A DNA stretch of 64,000 bases from Tissierellales bacterium (GTDB taxonomy: Bacteria; Bacillota; Clostridia; Tissierellales; Sedimentibacteraceae). Location of the stretch: the NCBI GenBank assembly GCA_018433765.1, contig JAHDQO010000005.1, positions 62,001-126,000 of the forward strand, given 5' to 3'. Within the stretch, counting starts at the first letter, position 1. Each line of letters opens with the position of its first letter. Positions 42,110 through 52,046 of this stretch are shown piece after piece. A program made the translations under genes and the position numbers. The notes beneath the pieces were generated by a model. It was not told where the DNA came from. It did no database searches and was given only the letters and a program-made list of their open reading frames with translations.

Positions 42110-43405
42110 ATGAAGGATAAAGATTTAATGCAATATTGCTTGGATGCATTGAATAAAGCAGGAGCAGAAAAAGGACAATGTAGACTGGCTAAGACAGAAA
42201 AATATGAGATAAATATTGATTCTGGAGAATTTTCACTTATTAGAAGTACATCAAGTTCAAGTCTTGGGCTTACAGCCATTAAAGATAAGCGAAAAGGAAG
42301 TATAACAATTAATAAGATTGATAACAAGTCAATTTCAGACGCTGTAATAGATGTTATTAACATTGCCAATTCATCGCAACCAGATGATAATTTTGATATA
42401 TCACCTTATCAAGAAAGCAAAGTTTTTCATATAGGTGATAATAAACCCGATAAAGATAAAATGTTTAGTTTTCTCAACGAATTTAAAGATCAATGCTCAG
42501 AAAAATTTCCTTATATATGTTTAAATCAAGTAGTTTTTTCATTTAATTATACAGAAATATATTTTGCTAATTCTAATGGAACCTTATTTAATGAAACTAA
42601 AGGTTACTATGAATTTTCCAGCAGATTCAACTCAAAAAAAGATAAAAAAACAACTTCTTTCAATTTAATTAATTATTTTGTAAAAGAACTAAAAGATTCT
42701 ATTATCAGTAATGCTGGCATTGCTACGCAATTAAAGCAATCTCAAGAGCATTTGAATGCACAACCATTTAGGGGTAAATTTTCGGGAGACCTGCTTATTA
42801 CTCCTCAATGTTTAGATTATTTTATTCAGACTTTAGTTAGAATTGGTTTTAGTGAACAGTCTGTTTTTAGCGGTTCTAGTATTTATATAAATCAACTTAA
42901 TAAATTAGTAGCGTCAAGCTTGTTAACAATTCACAGCGATCCTTTATCTGATAATATAGCAAAAGGCTATGCTATCACACCAGACGGCTATGAAGCTAAA
43001 AATACAACATTAATACAAAATGGTATACTAAAATCATATCTTGTAAGCCAATATGGTTCAAATAAAACCGGCATTAAAAGATCATCTAGTGCTGGTGGAG
43101 CTTATATAATAGATTCTGGAAACAAAGAACTTTTAGAAATGATTAAGGGTATAAAAAAAGGATTGCTTATAGGTCGTTTTTCTGGAGGAAATCCTACTGG
43201 TAGCGGGGATTTCTCAGGTATAGCAAAAAACAGTTTTTATATTGAAGATGGTAAGATTCAATACCCCGTAAGTGAGACTATGATCTCAGGTAATTTAATT
43301 TCTATATTTAAGCAAATAAAGGCAATATCTAAGGAAAGAATAAACTCTGGAACTTCCATTTTACCATGGATTTTATCAGATGGTATAACAATTTCAGGTA
43401 AATAA
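42110..43405 (+). CDS. tldE: TldE/PmbA-type metallopeptidase subunit
   Basis: A 431-residue partner of TldD. It lacks the HExxH motif, as expected for the non-catalytic subunit. It has NIDSGEFSLIRSTSSSSLGLTA near the N-terminus, SDPLSDNIAKGYAITPDGYEA and GIAKNSFYIEDGKIQYPVSETMISGN at the C-terminus. It overlaps functionally and positionally with tldD (two-base gap). The operon is interrupted after it by repeat copy 13. Confidence 0.92.
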   Translation: MKDKDLMQYCLDALNKAGAEKGQCRLAKTEKYEINIDSGEFSLIRSTSSSSLGLTAIKDKRKGSITINKIDNKSISDAVIDVINIANSSQPDDNFDISPYQESKVFHIGDNKPDKDKMFSFLNEFKDQCSEKFPYICLNQVVFSFNYTEIYFANSNGTLFNETKGYYEFSSRFNSKKDKKTTSFNLINYFVKELKDSIISNAGIATQLKQSQEHLNAQPFRGKFSGDLLITPQCLDYFIQTLVRIGFSEQSVFSGSSIYINQLNKLVASSLLTIHSDPLSDNIAKGYAITPDGYEAKNTTLIQNGILKSYLVSQYGSNKTGIKRSSSAGGAYIIDSGNKELLEMIKGIKKGLLIGRFSGGNPTGSGDFSGIAKNSFYIEDGKIQYPVSETMISGNLISIFKQIKAISKERINSGTSILPWILSDGITISGK

Positions 43406-43510
43406 CTAAAAACGAGAGATGAGTTATAAAGAACGAGAGATGAGTAATGAGTAAACGAGGAACATGGAAGCTTTACTTGCGTAAAGCAGATTAAACGAGA
43501 GAACATTAAA
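43406..43510. repeat. Dispersed palindromic repeat, copy 13
   Basis: AAACGAGAGATGAG units occur three times, then the core GGAAGCTTTACTTGCGTAAAG and a short AAACGAGAGAAC tail. It separates tldE from the DUF885 gene and starts at the tldE stop codon. Confidence 0.8.
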
Positions 43511-43550
43511 AAGTTATTTATTATCAAATCTAAAGGAGTGAATTTTCTGA

Positions 43551-45266
43551 ATGGAAATAAATGAAAGAGTCAGGTATTTATTAGATGACATTTATGAATA
43601 TTATAATAATATACCAAGCTTTACTAAATTAATGCGAGGTGAATATAGTAAAAAAAATAGATTTCCTGATTTGTCATATGAAGCAATCCTTGAGAATAAG
43701 GAAGTACGTGATAAATATAGAAAACGCATAAATGATATTAGAGATACAACTAATCTGACAAATTATGATTTACTTGTGTTGGATGAAGCAGAATATTTCA
43801 TTGATTATTCAATGTTTCCAATAAGCTGTCTCATACTTTTTAGCTGTTTCAATGAAGAATTTTATTATTTAACTTTTAATATAACAACTTATAACATGCC
43901 TGTTTCCGAACTTTGGGATTATCTTAAACTGCTTGATTGCAGCAGCAGAGATAATGTAAAGAAACATATGGAGCTTACTAAAGATTACATAAGATTTTGC
44001 AAGCAAATAAGAGATAAGGTTTTTGAGCAGGCAAATAGAGGAATATATCTATTTTCAGATGCTATTAATGGCTCTTGCGAAATAATAAAATCATGTGCTT
44101 TAGTAAATTATGATGAACATCCACTTAACATGAAAAGACCGGGAAGTGCAGCAACTCAAGAGCAAATTGAGATAGAAAAAGGATATATACAAGAGGCAAA
44201 TAAATACTTAATGGATATAGTTAAGTTTTTAGAATCCAGAGATTATAAAGAAAAAGCACCTAAGAATTTAGGATGGAATCAATATGAAAATGGCTTAGAA
44301 TATTATAGATATTTACGAAAATACCATCTAAGTTATGATTTAAGTGCTGAAGAACTTCATAATCTTGGAATTTCACTATTAGAAAAAGCTGATAAAAAAC
44401 AAGAAGAAATAAGAAAAAAACTTGGTTTAAATTGTTCACATGAGAAATTTTTAGAAACATTAAAAGGTAATGAAAGGTTTTATCCTACAAAAGCAGAAAA
44501 AATAGGCGAATTGATGAATAACTTTAAAAATTTAGTTTCTGATAATATGGATAAATACTTTAATGAAAAAATAGAAACACCATGTAGTATAAAGAGGCTT
44601 AGTCCCAATTTAGAGGAAAGTATGACTTTTGGATTTTTTAATCCTTCACAGGATAAGAATGTTGAAGGTGTGTATTATTACAATGGTTCAGGGTTAGAAG
44701 AAAAATGTCAAATAAATATACCAGCATTGATTACACATGAACTGCTGCCTGGACATCATTTTCAGCAGTCATTTGTTAGTGAGAGTGAAACTCTACACCC
44801 TCTGCTTAAAGAGATAACAACTGGATGTTATTTAGAAGGGTGGGCTGAATACGCTTCAATTTTATTAAGAGAAGTAGGATTATTTGATGATTATGACGAA
44901 TACGGAAGATTAGAAATGCAGAAAATGGGATGTGCAAGACTAATAGTAGATACAGGAGTAAATGAATTAGGATGGAATAAAGATAAGGCTGTAGATTTTT
45001 TAATAAATAATACATTTGCAACACCACAAATGGCAGAATCTGAAGTTCTTAGATATGCAACAAGTATTCCAGCACAGTGTCTTCCTTACAAGTACGGATG
45101 CGTTAAGATGTTAGAATTAAGAGAAAAATATAAAAAAGCAAAAGGCAAAGATTACAATATTAAGGATTTTCACTCTTTGATTTTAGGTGTAGGCAATGTA
45201 CCTATGTCATTACTTGAAAAATATATAGATAGCGAAGATATTTCATTAAAGTATAAAAACTACTAA
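43551..45266 (+). CDS. DUF885 family metallopeptidase
   Basis: A 571-residue protein with the DUF885 zinc signature HELLPGHHFQQS (His396) and the following EGWAEYASILLREVGL, in which the glutamate is the likely third ligand. The ends are LRYATSIPAQCLPYKYG and FHSLILGVGNVPMSLLE. DUF885 enzymes are gluzincin-type carboxypeptidase or dipeptidase-like proteins. No signal peptide, so it acts on imported peptides. Ribosome site AAAGGAG. Confidence 0.9.
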   Translation: MEINERVRYLLDDIYEYYNNIPSFTKLMRGEYSKKNRFPDLSYEAILENKEVRDKYRKRINDIRDTTNLTNYDLLVLDEAEYFIDYSMFPISCLILFSCFNEEFYYLTFNITTYNMPVSELWDYLKLLDCSSRDNVKKHMELTKDYIRFCKQIRDKVFEQANRGIYLFSDAINGSCEIIKSCALVNYDEHPLNMKRPGSAATQEQIEIEKGYIQEANKYLMDIVKFLESRDYKEKAPKNLGWNQYENGLEYYRYLRKYHLSYDLSAEELHNLGISLLEKADKKQEEIRKKLGLNCSHEKFLETLKGNERFYPTKAEKIGELMNNFKNLVSDNMDKYFNEKIETPCSIKRLSPNLEESMTFGFFNPSQDKNVEGVYYYNGSGLEEKCQINIPALITHELLPGHHFQQSFVSESETLHPLLKEITTGCYLEGWAEYASILLREVGLFDDYDEYGRLEMQKMGCARLIVDTGVNELGWNKDKAVDFLINNTFATPQMAESEVLRYATSIPAQCLPYKYGCVKMLELREKYKKAKGKDYNIKDFHSLILGVGNVPMSLLEKYIDSEDISLKYKNY

Positions 45267-45378
45267 ATAATTGAAGGATATTTATTACAATTAATTGTAT
45301 TCATAGTTAAAACAATATATTTTCTCTTATTAGGAAAAAAATAAGTGTAAAATTATTACATTTGTAAAAATAGGAAAA

Positions 45379-45407
45379 TTGACATACAAATAGAGCAGCC
45401 ATATAAT
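45379..45407 (+). promoter_or_regulatory. Consensus sigma-A promoter before the first oligopeptide-binding protein
   Basis: TTGACA and TATAAT with exactly 17 bases between them, a perfect consensus. It is the strongest promoter I see in the window and drives the cluster 45483-52003. AACGTTATCATTAGC directly after it could hold an operator. Confidence 0.85.
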
Positions 45408-45482
45408 AACGTTATCATTAGCTATTTAATAATGCTTAACCTTTCTATTAATTTAAAAAAATATAATAAATGGAGGAGAAAG

Positions 45483-46997
45483 ATGAAAAGAATTATAGCA
45501 TTAACATTAGTAGTAATAATGACATTAACTATATTTACAGGATGCTCATCATCAGGAAATGGACAAGAAGGTCAAAAGAAAGATACTATAACCTTTGTTC
45601 CGCAGATTAATACTGAAACTCTTGATCCTGTTTCAGGAAAAATAGCAGATCATACAGTCTTTCATGCTATGTATGATACAATTGTAAAATTAGGGTCAAA
45701 TGCTGAGATACTTCCTAATTTAGCTGAAAGTTGGACAGAAGCTGATGAAGGTATGTCTATAATATTTAATTTTAGAGAAGATATAAAGTTTCATGATGGT
45801 TCTCAATTTACGGCTGAAGATGTTATTTATTCTTTTGATACAATGTTTACATTTCCTATATATGCTCAATTTAAAAATGTAATATCATCTTGGGAGAAAA
45901 TTGATGTAAATAAAGTTAAGTTTACAAAAACTTCACCTCATAGTGATATTTTAAGCACTTTAGCAATGATGAGCTTTATTGTGCCAAAAGAATTACATTC
46001 ACAAGATCCTCAAGCATTTAGTAAGAATCCAATTGGAACAGGTGCATATAGATTTGTTTCAATGGAGGCAGATGGTTCTGTTAAATTGACAGCAAATGAA
46101 GATTATTTTGGAGGAAAACCTGAAATTACAAATGCTTTAATAAAAGTACCTTTAGACTCTTCAACATCTGTTGTAGCACTTGAAAACAATGAGGTTGATA
46201 TGATTACTCGTGTACCACCAGCACAAATACCTATAATAGAAAATAATAAAAATTTAGTTTTAGAACAAATTACTTCATCATATACTTATGATCTAATGAT
46301 GTTAGGAGATACACTAAGCAGTGATATAAACCTTAGAAAAGCTATTTATTATGCCATAGATAGAGAGAAAGTAATTGCTTTTGCAAGTGAAGGAATAGGA
46401 GAAATATCATCTAATTTGGCTGCAGAAAGAGTTATGGGTAAATTTGCAGGAGTTGTAGATATAGGGGGATATGATGAATCTTTAGCAAAAGATTATTTAG
46501 AAAAATCTAGTTATGATACAAGTAAAGTATTTAAAATAATAATTACAGAACAAGAAATAGCACTAGCACAAGCTGTTCAAGCTGATTTAAAGAAAATAGG
46601 CATAGAAACTGAAATAGAGCAGTTAGATATTAATGCATGGTCAGTAAAACTTATGGGTGGAGAAGCTGAAATAACTATAACTCAATTAGGTGGAAACGCA
46701 TCATCTGTTGAATCTTTATTATCTACGTATGCTAAAACACATCCATACTTTGGAAAATATATGGCTTCAACAAATGAATTTGAAGAACTAGTTCTTCAAA
46801 TAAATAATGAGAAAAATGAAGAAAAACGTAAAGAATTGGTTATAGAAGGTTTGCAAATACAAAATGAACTGGATAATGTAGTTCCACTGTTTGATACAGT
46901 CGTTAACTTTGCACACAATAAGCAAATAACCAATATTTCACCTATAAGTGCAGATACTAATATTTATTATTTAGGAGATTTCAAATTAGCTCAATAA
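45483..46997 (+). CDS. Oligopeptide-type ABC transporter substrate-binding lipoprotein (first paralogue)
   Basis: A 504-residue SBP_bac_5 family lipoprotein: lipobox TIFTGCSS, then AESWTEADEGMSIIFNFRED, IKFHDGSQFTAEDVIYSFD and NPIGTGAYRFV. It closely resembles the protein at 54205 throughout (same block order, many identical stretches such as VVALENNEVD and AIDR). The start is set at ATG 45483 with GGAGGAG; upstream codons are unsupported. It stands first in an operon with five hydrolytic-enzyme genes and must use a membrane part encoded elsewhere, presumably the Dpp genes at 56150-59917. Confidence 0.92.
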   Translation: MKRIIALTLVVIMTLTIFTGCSSSGNGQEGQKKDTITFVPQINTETLDPVSGKIADHTVFHAMYDTIVKLGSNAEILPNLAESWTEADEGMSIIFNFREDIKFHDGSQFTAEDVIYSFDTMFTFPIYAQFKNVISSWEKIDVNKVKFTKTSPHSDILSTLAMMSFIVPKELHSQDPQAFSKNPIGTGAYRFVSMEADGSVKLTANEDYFGGKPEITNALIKVPLDSSTSVVALENNEVDMITRVPPAQIPIIENNKNLVLEQITSSYTYDLMMLGDTLSSDINLRKAIYYAIDREKVIAFASEGIGEISSNLAAERVMGKFAGVVDIGGYDESLAKDYLEKSSYDTSKVFKIIITEQEIALAQAVQADLKKIGIETEIEQLDINAWSVKLMGGEAEITITQLGGNASSVESLLSTYAKTHPYFGKYMASTNEFEELVLQINNEKNEEKRKELVIEGLQIQNELDNVVPLFDTVVNFAHNKQITNISPISADTNIYYLGDFKLAQ

Positions 46998-47037
46998 ATG
47001 CCCTTAAAATAAAATAATAAATTAGGAGGAAAATGAA

Positions 47038-48543
47038 ATGACATACGAAAAATCATTACAACGTGTAAAAGAAATAAGTACAGAATTATCATATATAAGA
47101 GCTATTAATGCTTTGTTTATGTGGGATCAATGGATGGGACTGCCTAAAGAAGGAAATGAATATAGACAAAAACTACAAGGATATGTAGTAGGAAAAAGCT
47201 CAGAAATATTGAATTCCAGCGAAACAAAAGAACTAGCTAAATATTTTTCAAAAATTGACTTAGATACAATCGAAAATGATATAGATAAAGCTGTAATAAG
47301 AACATTTCTTCATAAATTTAATTATTCAGTAAATGTACCTGTTGAAAAAAATAAGAGATTAGCTGAACTATCTTTAGAAGCTCAAAATGCATGGATAAAA
47401 GCATTAAATGAAAAAAATTATAGTATATTTAAACCATACTTAAAAGAGCTTTTTGAACTCAGATTGGAAATATCTAAATATATAGACCCTAACCGACCAC
47501 CTTTTGAAGTTATGATGGATGAAAGCGGTGAAGGCATATGTTTAGAAGAAGTTAACAGAGAATTTAGTAAATTAAGAGAAGCAATAATAGAACTTGTACC
47601 TAAAATAACTAAGAGTACTGTAGAAATTGATGATAGTTTCCTAAAACAAAGCTTTGATAAAGATGAATTAATAAGCTTTGTTAAATTTATTGTAGAAAAA
47701 ATGGGATACGACATAAATAAAGGTGCATATGGTGAAGTAATACATCCATTTACTAACATGTTTGGGCCAAAGGATGTGAGAATTACTTTAAATTGTAAAT
47801 CTTATAAATTTGGGGTTTTTGCAGCAATTCATGAAGCAGGTCATGCTATGTATGGTTTTAGAGGAAATAAAGAAGTAGATGAGGCTCAACTGTGGGGCGG
47901 AATTATGGGAGGATTTCATGAAGGTCAATCACGTTTCCATGAAAATATAATAGGTAAAAGTAAAGAATTTTGGCAGTATTTTTATCCTGAAGCACAAAAA
48001 AGATTTAAACAATTTGAAAATGTATCTTTTGATGATTACTACAATGCAATTAATAAAGTGCAACCTTCATTAAGCAGAATATTAGCAGACGAAGTTACTT
48101 ACAGTTTACATCCTATAATTAGATTTGAATTAGAACAAGAATTAATTGATGGTAAGATTAACTTTGATGAATTACCCCAAGCATGGAATGACAAATATTA
48201 TGAATATTTAGGTATTAGACCTGAAAATGATGCTGAAGGAGTACTACAAGATATACATTGGTCAGCGGGAATGGTAGGATATTTCCAAAGCTATACTTTA
48301 GGAAATATTTACGGCGGACAAATAAGAAATACATTGCTTAAGGCAGTACCAAATGTTTATGATGAGATAGCAAAAGGTAATTTTGATCCATTTAATAATT
48401 GGATGACAGAAAATATTCATCAATACGGAGAATGTTATACTGCAAGTGAAATAATTAAAAGAATTTCAGGTGAAAGTTTAAATGCTGACTACTTCATTGA
48501 TTATTTAAATGAGAAATACAACAGTATTTATAAATTGAAGTAA
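47038..48543 (+). CDS. M32 family carboxypeptidase (thermostable carboxypeptidase 1-like)
   Basis: A 501-residue zinc carboxypeptidase. Family signs are MWDQWMGLPKEG at the N-terminus, HPFTNMFGPKDVRIT, the zinc motif HEAGHAMYGFRG (His265), GGFHEGQSRFHENIIG with the third ligand, and DEVTYSLHPIIRFELE. It removes C-terminal residues from peptides in the cytosol. AGGAGG precedes the ATG. It lies 40 bases after the binding protein and 12 before the NTF2-like gene. Confidence 0.93.
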   Translation: MTYEKSLQRVKEISTELSYIRAINALFMWDQWMGLPKEGNEYRQKLQGYVVGKSSEILNSSETKELAKYFSKIDLDTIENDIDKAVIRTFLHKFNYSVNVPVEKNKRLAELSLEAQNAWIKALNEKNYSIFKPYLKELFELRLEISKYIDPNRPPFEVMMDESGEGICLEEVNREFSKLREAIIELVPKITKSTVEIDDSFLKQSFDKDELISFVKFIVEKMGYDINKGAYGEVIHPFTNMFGPKDVRITLNCKSYKFGVFAAIHEAGHAMYGFRGNKEVDEAQLWGGIMGGFHEGQSRFHENIIGKSKEFWQYFYPEAQKRFKQFENVSFDDYYNAINKVQPSLSRILADEVTYSLHPIIRFELEQELIDGKINFDELPQAWNDKYYEYLGIRPENDAEGVLQDIHWSAGMVGYFQSYTLGNIYGGQIRNTLLKAVPNVYDEIAKGNFDPFNNWMTENIHQYGECYTASEIIKRISGESLNADYFIDYLNEKYNSIYKLK

Positions 48544-48555
48544 ACGGAGGAAAAA

Positions 48556-48900
48556 ATGGGTGCATCTGAAATTATAGTAGATAAGCAGTTAAATGCATAT
48601 AATACTCATGATTTAAAAAGTTTCTTGGAATGTTATCATAGCAAGGCTGTAGGTATTCATTTAGATATGGATAAAGTTCTTTTTTCATCTAAAGATGAAA
48701 TGAGAATTTTATATGCGGAGCTTTTTAAGAATAAACAATTACATTGCAGCATAAAAAATAGGATGGTATTAGAAAATATAGTTGTTGATAATGAACATAT
48801 TACACATAATAATAATGGAGACAGTAAAGAAGCTGTTGCAATGTATTATATAGGTAAAAGTGGTTTGATTGAAAAAGTATGGTTTACAAATGGAGGATAA
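48556..48900 (+). CDS. SnoaL/NTF2-like small protein
   Basis: A 114-residue single-domain protein with the NTF2-like opening VDKQLNAYNTHDLKSFLECY and a C-terminal GLIEKVWFTNG strand. Such domains are ligand-binding cones with isomerase, hydrolase or unknown roles. It is translated within the peptidase operon, and the M55 gene starts one base after its stop. Its role here is unknown. Confidence 0.75.
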   Translation: MGASEIIVDKQLNAYNTHDLKSFLECYHSKAVGIHLDMDKVLFSSKDEMRILYAELFKNKQLHCSIKNRMVLENIVVDNEHITHNNNGDSKEAVAMYYIGKSGLIEKVWFTNGG

Positions 48901-48901
48901 A

Positions 48902-49741
48902 ATGAATAAAGAGTTAAAACGTGTATATATTTCTGTAGACATTGAGGGAATGGAAGGTGTTGTAAGCAGAAAGCAGATTATGAGAAATGGTGCTGATTTT
49001 TCCTTTGCTAGAAAACGTCTAGCAGAAGATGTAAACGCAGCAGTACAAGCGTGCTTAGATTCTGGAGTAGAAGAAGTTGTTGTTTGTGATGGACATGGAG
49101 ATATGGAGAATATATTAATTGAAGATCTCCATCCAGAGGCAAAGCTTATTAACGGTGCGATGCGGTCGAGCTTACAACTTCAGATGATTGAAGATGGATT
49201 TGATGCTGTCATATTTTTTGGACATGCAGGTGCTGGAGTTTCATATAACGGTGTTCTTGATCATGCGTATCATGCTGGAAAGATTTACAATATAAGAATG
49301 AATGGTATTACTATGAATACAGAAGCTGTTATAAATTCTGCAATAGCAGGTTACTATAGTGTACCTGTAGTTGCAGCAGTTGGAGATGCAGCTTTTGCTG
49401 ATGAAATAAGACAATTTATACCTGAAATTGAGACAATAGTTGTAAAACAAGGATTGTCTAGATTTTCCGCACTTTCAATTCATCCTACTAAAGCAAGAAA
49501 ACTAATATATGAAGGTGTAAAGAAAGGTCTTTCTAATAAAAATAAGATAGAACCTTATAAACTGAGTTCACCAATAACAATGGAAATCGATTTTAAAGAT
49601 TCTAATATGGCTGAGACAGCAGTATTGATTCCGGGAGTAAAACGTATTTCACCGCGTACTATTTCATTTTGTGGTGATCCTGAAACTGTCTTTAAACTTC
49701 AAACATTAATTATATATAGATTAGTTGATGAACTAATATAA
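48902..49741 (+). CDS. dppA: M55 family D-aminopeptidase (DppA-like)
   Basis: A 279-residue zinc peptidase. The DppA ligands are visible in ISVDIEGMEGVV (Asp and Glu), CDGHGDMENI (His), FFGHAGAG (His) and MNTEAVINS (Glu). B. subtilis DppA is a D-aminopeptidase encoded with the Dpp transporter, as this gene is with the Dpp genes nearby. The start ATG 48902 has GGAGG in the end of the preceding gene. It suggests that the imported peptides include D-residues, as in murein fragments or peptide antibiotics. Confidence 0.9.
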   Translation: MNKELKRVYISVDIEGMEGVVSRKQIMRNGADFSFARKRLAEDVNAAVQACLDSGVEEVVVCDGHGDMENILIEDLHPEAKLINGAMRSSLQLQMIEDGFDAVIFFGHAGAGVSYNGVLDHAYHAGKIYNIRMNGITMNTEAVINSAIAGYYSVPVVAAVGDAAFADEIRQFIPEIETIVVKQGLSRFSALSIHPTKARKLIYEGVKKGLSNKNKIEPYKLSSPITMEIDFKDSNMAETAVLIPGVKRISPRTISFCGDPETVFKLQTLIIYRLVDELI

Positions 49742-49753
49742 AGGAGGAATATC

Positions 49754-50860
49754 ATGGATCCAAGATGCAGTAAACTTGCAAAAAATATAGTTGAATATTC
49801 TTTAGAAGTAAAAAAGGGAGACAAAGTACTTATTAAATGTAGTGGAGATTCTGGGAAAGTACTTGTAAAAGAAATAATAAAAGAAGTATATAATGCAGGA
49901 GGTTTACCTTTTGTAGAATTAACTGATAACAGTATAGATAGAGAACTATTAAAAGGATATTGTCAAGAACAAGTAAATTTGATTTCTGAAAGCAGAGTAA
50001 ATTTTTCAAATAAAATGGATTGTTATGTTTCCATCAGATCAGATGAAAATAGCACTGAACTATCGGATGTTTCATCAGAAAAAATGAAATTATTAAGAGA
50101 AAGTAACAAAGAAAACTACAAAATATTATTAAATAAAAGATGGGTAGGATTGAGATATATAACCAATGGTTTTGCACAATCTGCTAATATGAGCTTAGAA
50201 GCTTTTGAAGATTATTTTTATAATGTATGCAATGTTGATTATAAAAAAATGTCTAATGCAATGGATAAATTAGTTTCATTAATGGAAAAAACAGATAGAG
50301 TGAGAATAACAGGAAAAGAAACAGATTTAACATTTTCTATTAAAGATATACCAGTTATTAAAGCTGCTGGCGAGAATAATATACCAGATGGTGAGGTATT
50401 TACAGCACCAGTTAAAAATTCAGTTAATGGTACTATAAGATATACTATTCCTTCTAATTACGAGGGAATTACTTTTGAAAATATTAAACTTGAATTTAAA
50501 GATGGAAAGATAATAAAAGCTGAAGCAAATGATATAGAAAAAATAAATAAAATATTGAATACAGATGAAGGTTCAAGATATATAGGAGAATTTGCTTTTG
50601 GAGTTAATCCATATATAACAAAACCAATAGGTGATATATTGTTTGATGAAAAAATATCAGGAAGTATACATTTTACGCCGGGAATGAGTTATGACTATGC
50701 ATCAAATGGCAATTCGTCAAATATTCATTGGGATATAGTAAGCATTCAAACACCTGAATATGGTGGAGGAGAAATATACTTTGACGACAAGCTTATAAGG
50801 AAAGATGGTCTTTTTGTATTACCAGAGCTTGAATGTCTTAATCCAGAAAATTTACAATAG
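49754..50860 (+). CDS. M29 family aminopeptidase (AmpS/PepS-like)
   Basis: A 368-residue metallo-aminopeptidase. Conserved segments: IPDGEVFTAPVKNSVNGT (metal Glu), GEFAFGVNP, SIHFTPGMSYDYA (His) and SNIHWDIV (His and Asp). It removes N-terminal residues from peptides. It is 12 bases after the M55 gene with AAAGGAGG before the ATG, and is followed 30 bases later by the second PAF-AH-like hydrolase. Confidence 0.9.
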   Translation: MDPRCSKLAKNIVEYSLEVKKGDKVLIKCSGDSGKVLVKEIIKEVYNAGGLPFVELTDNSIDRELLKGYCQEQVNLISESRVNFSNKMDCYVSIRSDENSTELSDVSSEKMKLLRESNKENYKILLNKRWVGLRYITNGFAQSANMSLEAFEDYFYNVCNVDYKKMSNAMDKLVSLMEKTDRVRITGKETDLTFSIKDIPVIKAAGENNIPDGEVFTAPVKNSVNGTIRYTIPSNYEGITFENIKLEFKDGKIIKAEANDIEKINKILNTDEGSRYIGEFAFGVNPYITKPIGDILFDEKISGSIHFTPGMSYDYASNGNSSNIHWDIVSIQTPEYGGGEIYFDDKLIRKDGLFVLPELECLNPENLQ

Positions 50861-50890
50861 TTATATAAAATAATATAAGTGAGGGAAAAA

Positions 50891-52003
50891 ATGAATAAAC
50901 AAGTGCAATTACCTAATCCAAAAGGTAAATATTCTGTTGGATATTTTGACAGTTTCTTTAATTACAAGTCTGAAAATGAAGACAGAAGTATAGGCTATAG
51001 ATGCTACTATCCTGCGAAAGCGACCAAAGGATTACCGGTAAATTATTATATAGATGATGAAATGGTAGAATTATTTCTTAGACAGAACCCTAATGGTCCT
51101 TTTAATGACATAACAAAAACATTTTCAAATCTATTAACTCATAGTTATGAGAATGCACCATTAATAGAAAATCAAGAACCTTTTAAAGTTGTTATATATT
51201 CTCATAGTTTTGGCAGTCTTCCATGGGCTAACTTAGTACAGATAGAAGAATTATCTAGTCAAGGTTATGTTGTAGTTGTGATATCTCATACGGGCGATAC
51301 ATTTTGTACATTATTAGGAGACAAAAAAATTGAGCAAAATCAAGATATTAATATTAAAATGAGGGAACAATTAGTACAGGTAATGATGGAAACTGGTACT
51401 AATCCTTTTGTTTATACAACTGAACAAATTCAAAATTATATAAAAAAATGTACTTATTCAACTGAAAGAGTAAATGTATGGACAGAAAATATTATGGGTC
51501 TAATAGATGAACTGGAAAATATCAATAAAAATACGGAGCATATCTTTTATGACAGATTAGAGTGCACTGAAATAGGAGCATTTGGTAATTCGTTTGGTGG
51601 TGCAGCAGCTATTAACACAGCGTTATTTGATAAACGAATTATAGCTGCTATTAATATTGATGGCTTTCAACTTGGCGGGAATTTGATAGATAAAAGATTA
51701 GAAGTACCGGGTTTATTTATTACTAAGTTTGGCGGTCATTATGAAGGCAATTACGGTGCTCATAATGATATGGTTGGCTGTTTAACAATAGAAGGTTCAT
51801 CTAACCTTTTTATGTCTGATTATTGTATTTTATTTGAAGAAGGAGTTAGGGCATTAGATAATCCAACTATTGATGGAGAACTTATGTCAGAGATTCTTAC
51901 AGAATCTGTTTTAACTTTTTTCAATAACAATGTAAAAAAAGATAAATCAGTAGTATTGTCTGACTTATCTAATAGATATAAAGAAATAAGTATTACTAAA
52001 TAA
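50891..52003 (+). CDS. Alpha/beta hydrolase of the PAF-acetylhydrolase-like type (second paralogue)
   Basis: A 370-residue paralogue of the hydrolase at 39573: the same order of blocks, VVIYSHSFGSLPWANLVQ, nucleophile elbow GNSFGGAAA with Ser234 at nearly the same position, and AAINIDGF after it. The oxyanion loop reads SHSFG in place of NHGYG, so specificity may differ. It is the last gene of the operon, followed by a shared terminator. The start is ATG 50891, preceded by GAGGG. Confidence 0.82.
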   Translation: MNKQVQLPNPKGKYSVGYFDSFFNYKSENEDRSIGYRCYYPAKATKGLPVNYYIDDEMVELFLRQNPNGPFNDITKTFSNLLTHSYENAPLIENQEPFKVVIYSHSFGSLPWANLVQIEELSSQGYVVVVISHTGDTFCTLLGDKKIEQNQDINIKMREQLVQVMMETGTNPFVYTTEQIQNYIKKCTYSTERVNVWTENIMGLIDELENINKNTEHIFYDRLECTEIGAFGNSFGGAAAINTALFDKRIIAAINIDGFQLGGNLIDKRLEVPGLFITKFGGHYEGNYGAHNDMVGCLTIEGSSNLFMSDYCILFEEGVRALDNPTIDGELMSEILTESVLTFFNNNVKKDKSVVLSDLSNRYKEISITK

Positions 52004-52046
52004 AAAAAATAGATGCATAGTTAGTTAAAATGCATCTATTTTTTAT
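52004..52046. terminator. Bidirectional intrinsic terminator
   Basis: AAAAAATAGATGCAT and ATGCATCTATTTTTT form a long stem between the convergent hydrolase and regulator genes. Confidence 0.92.
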
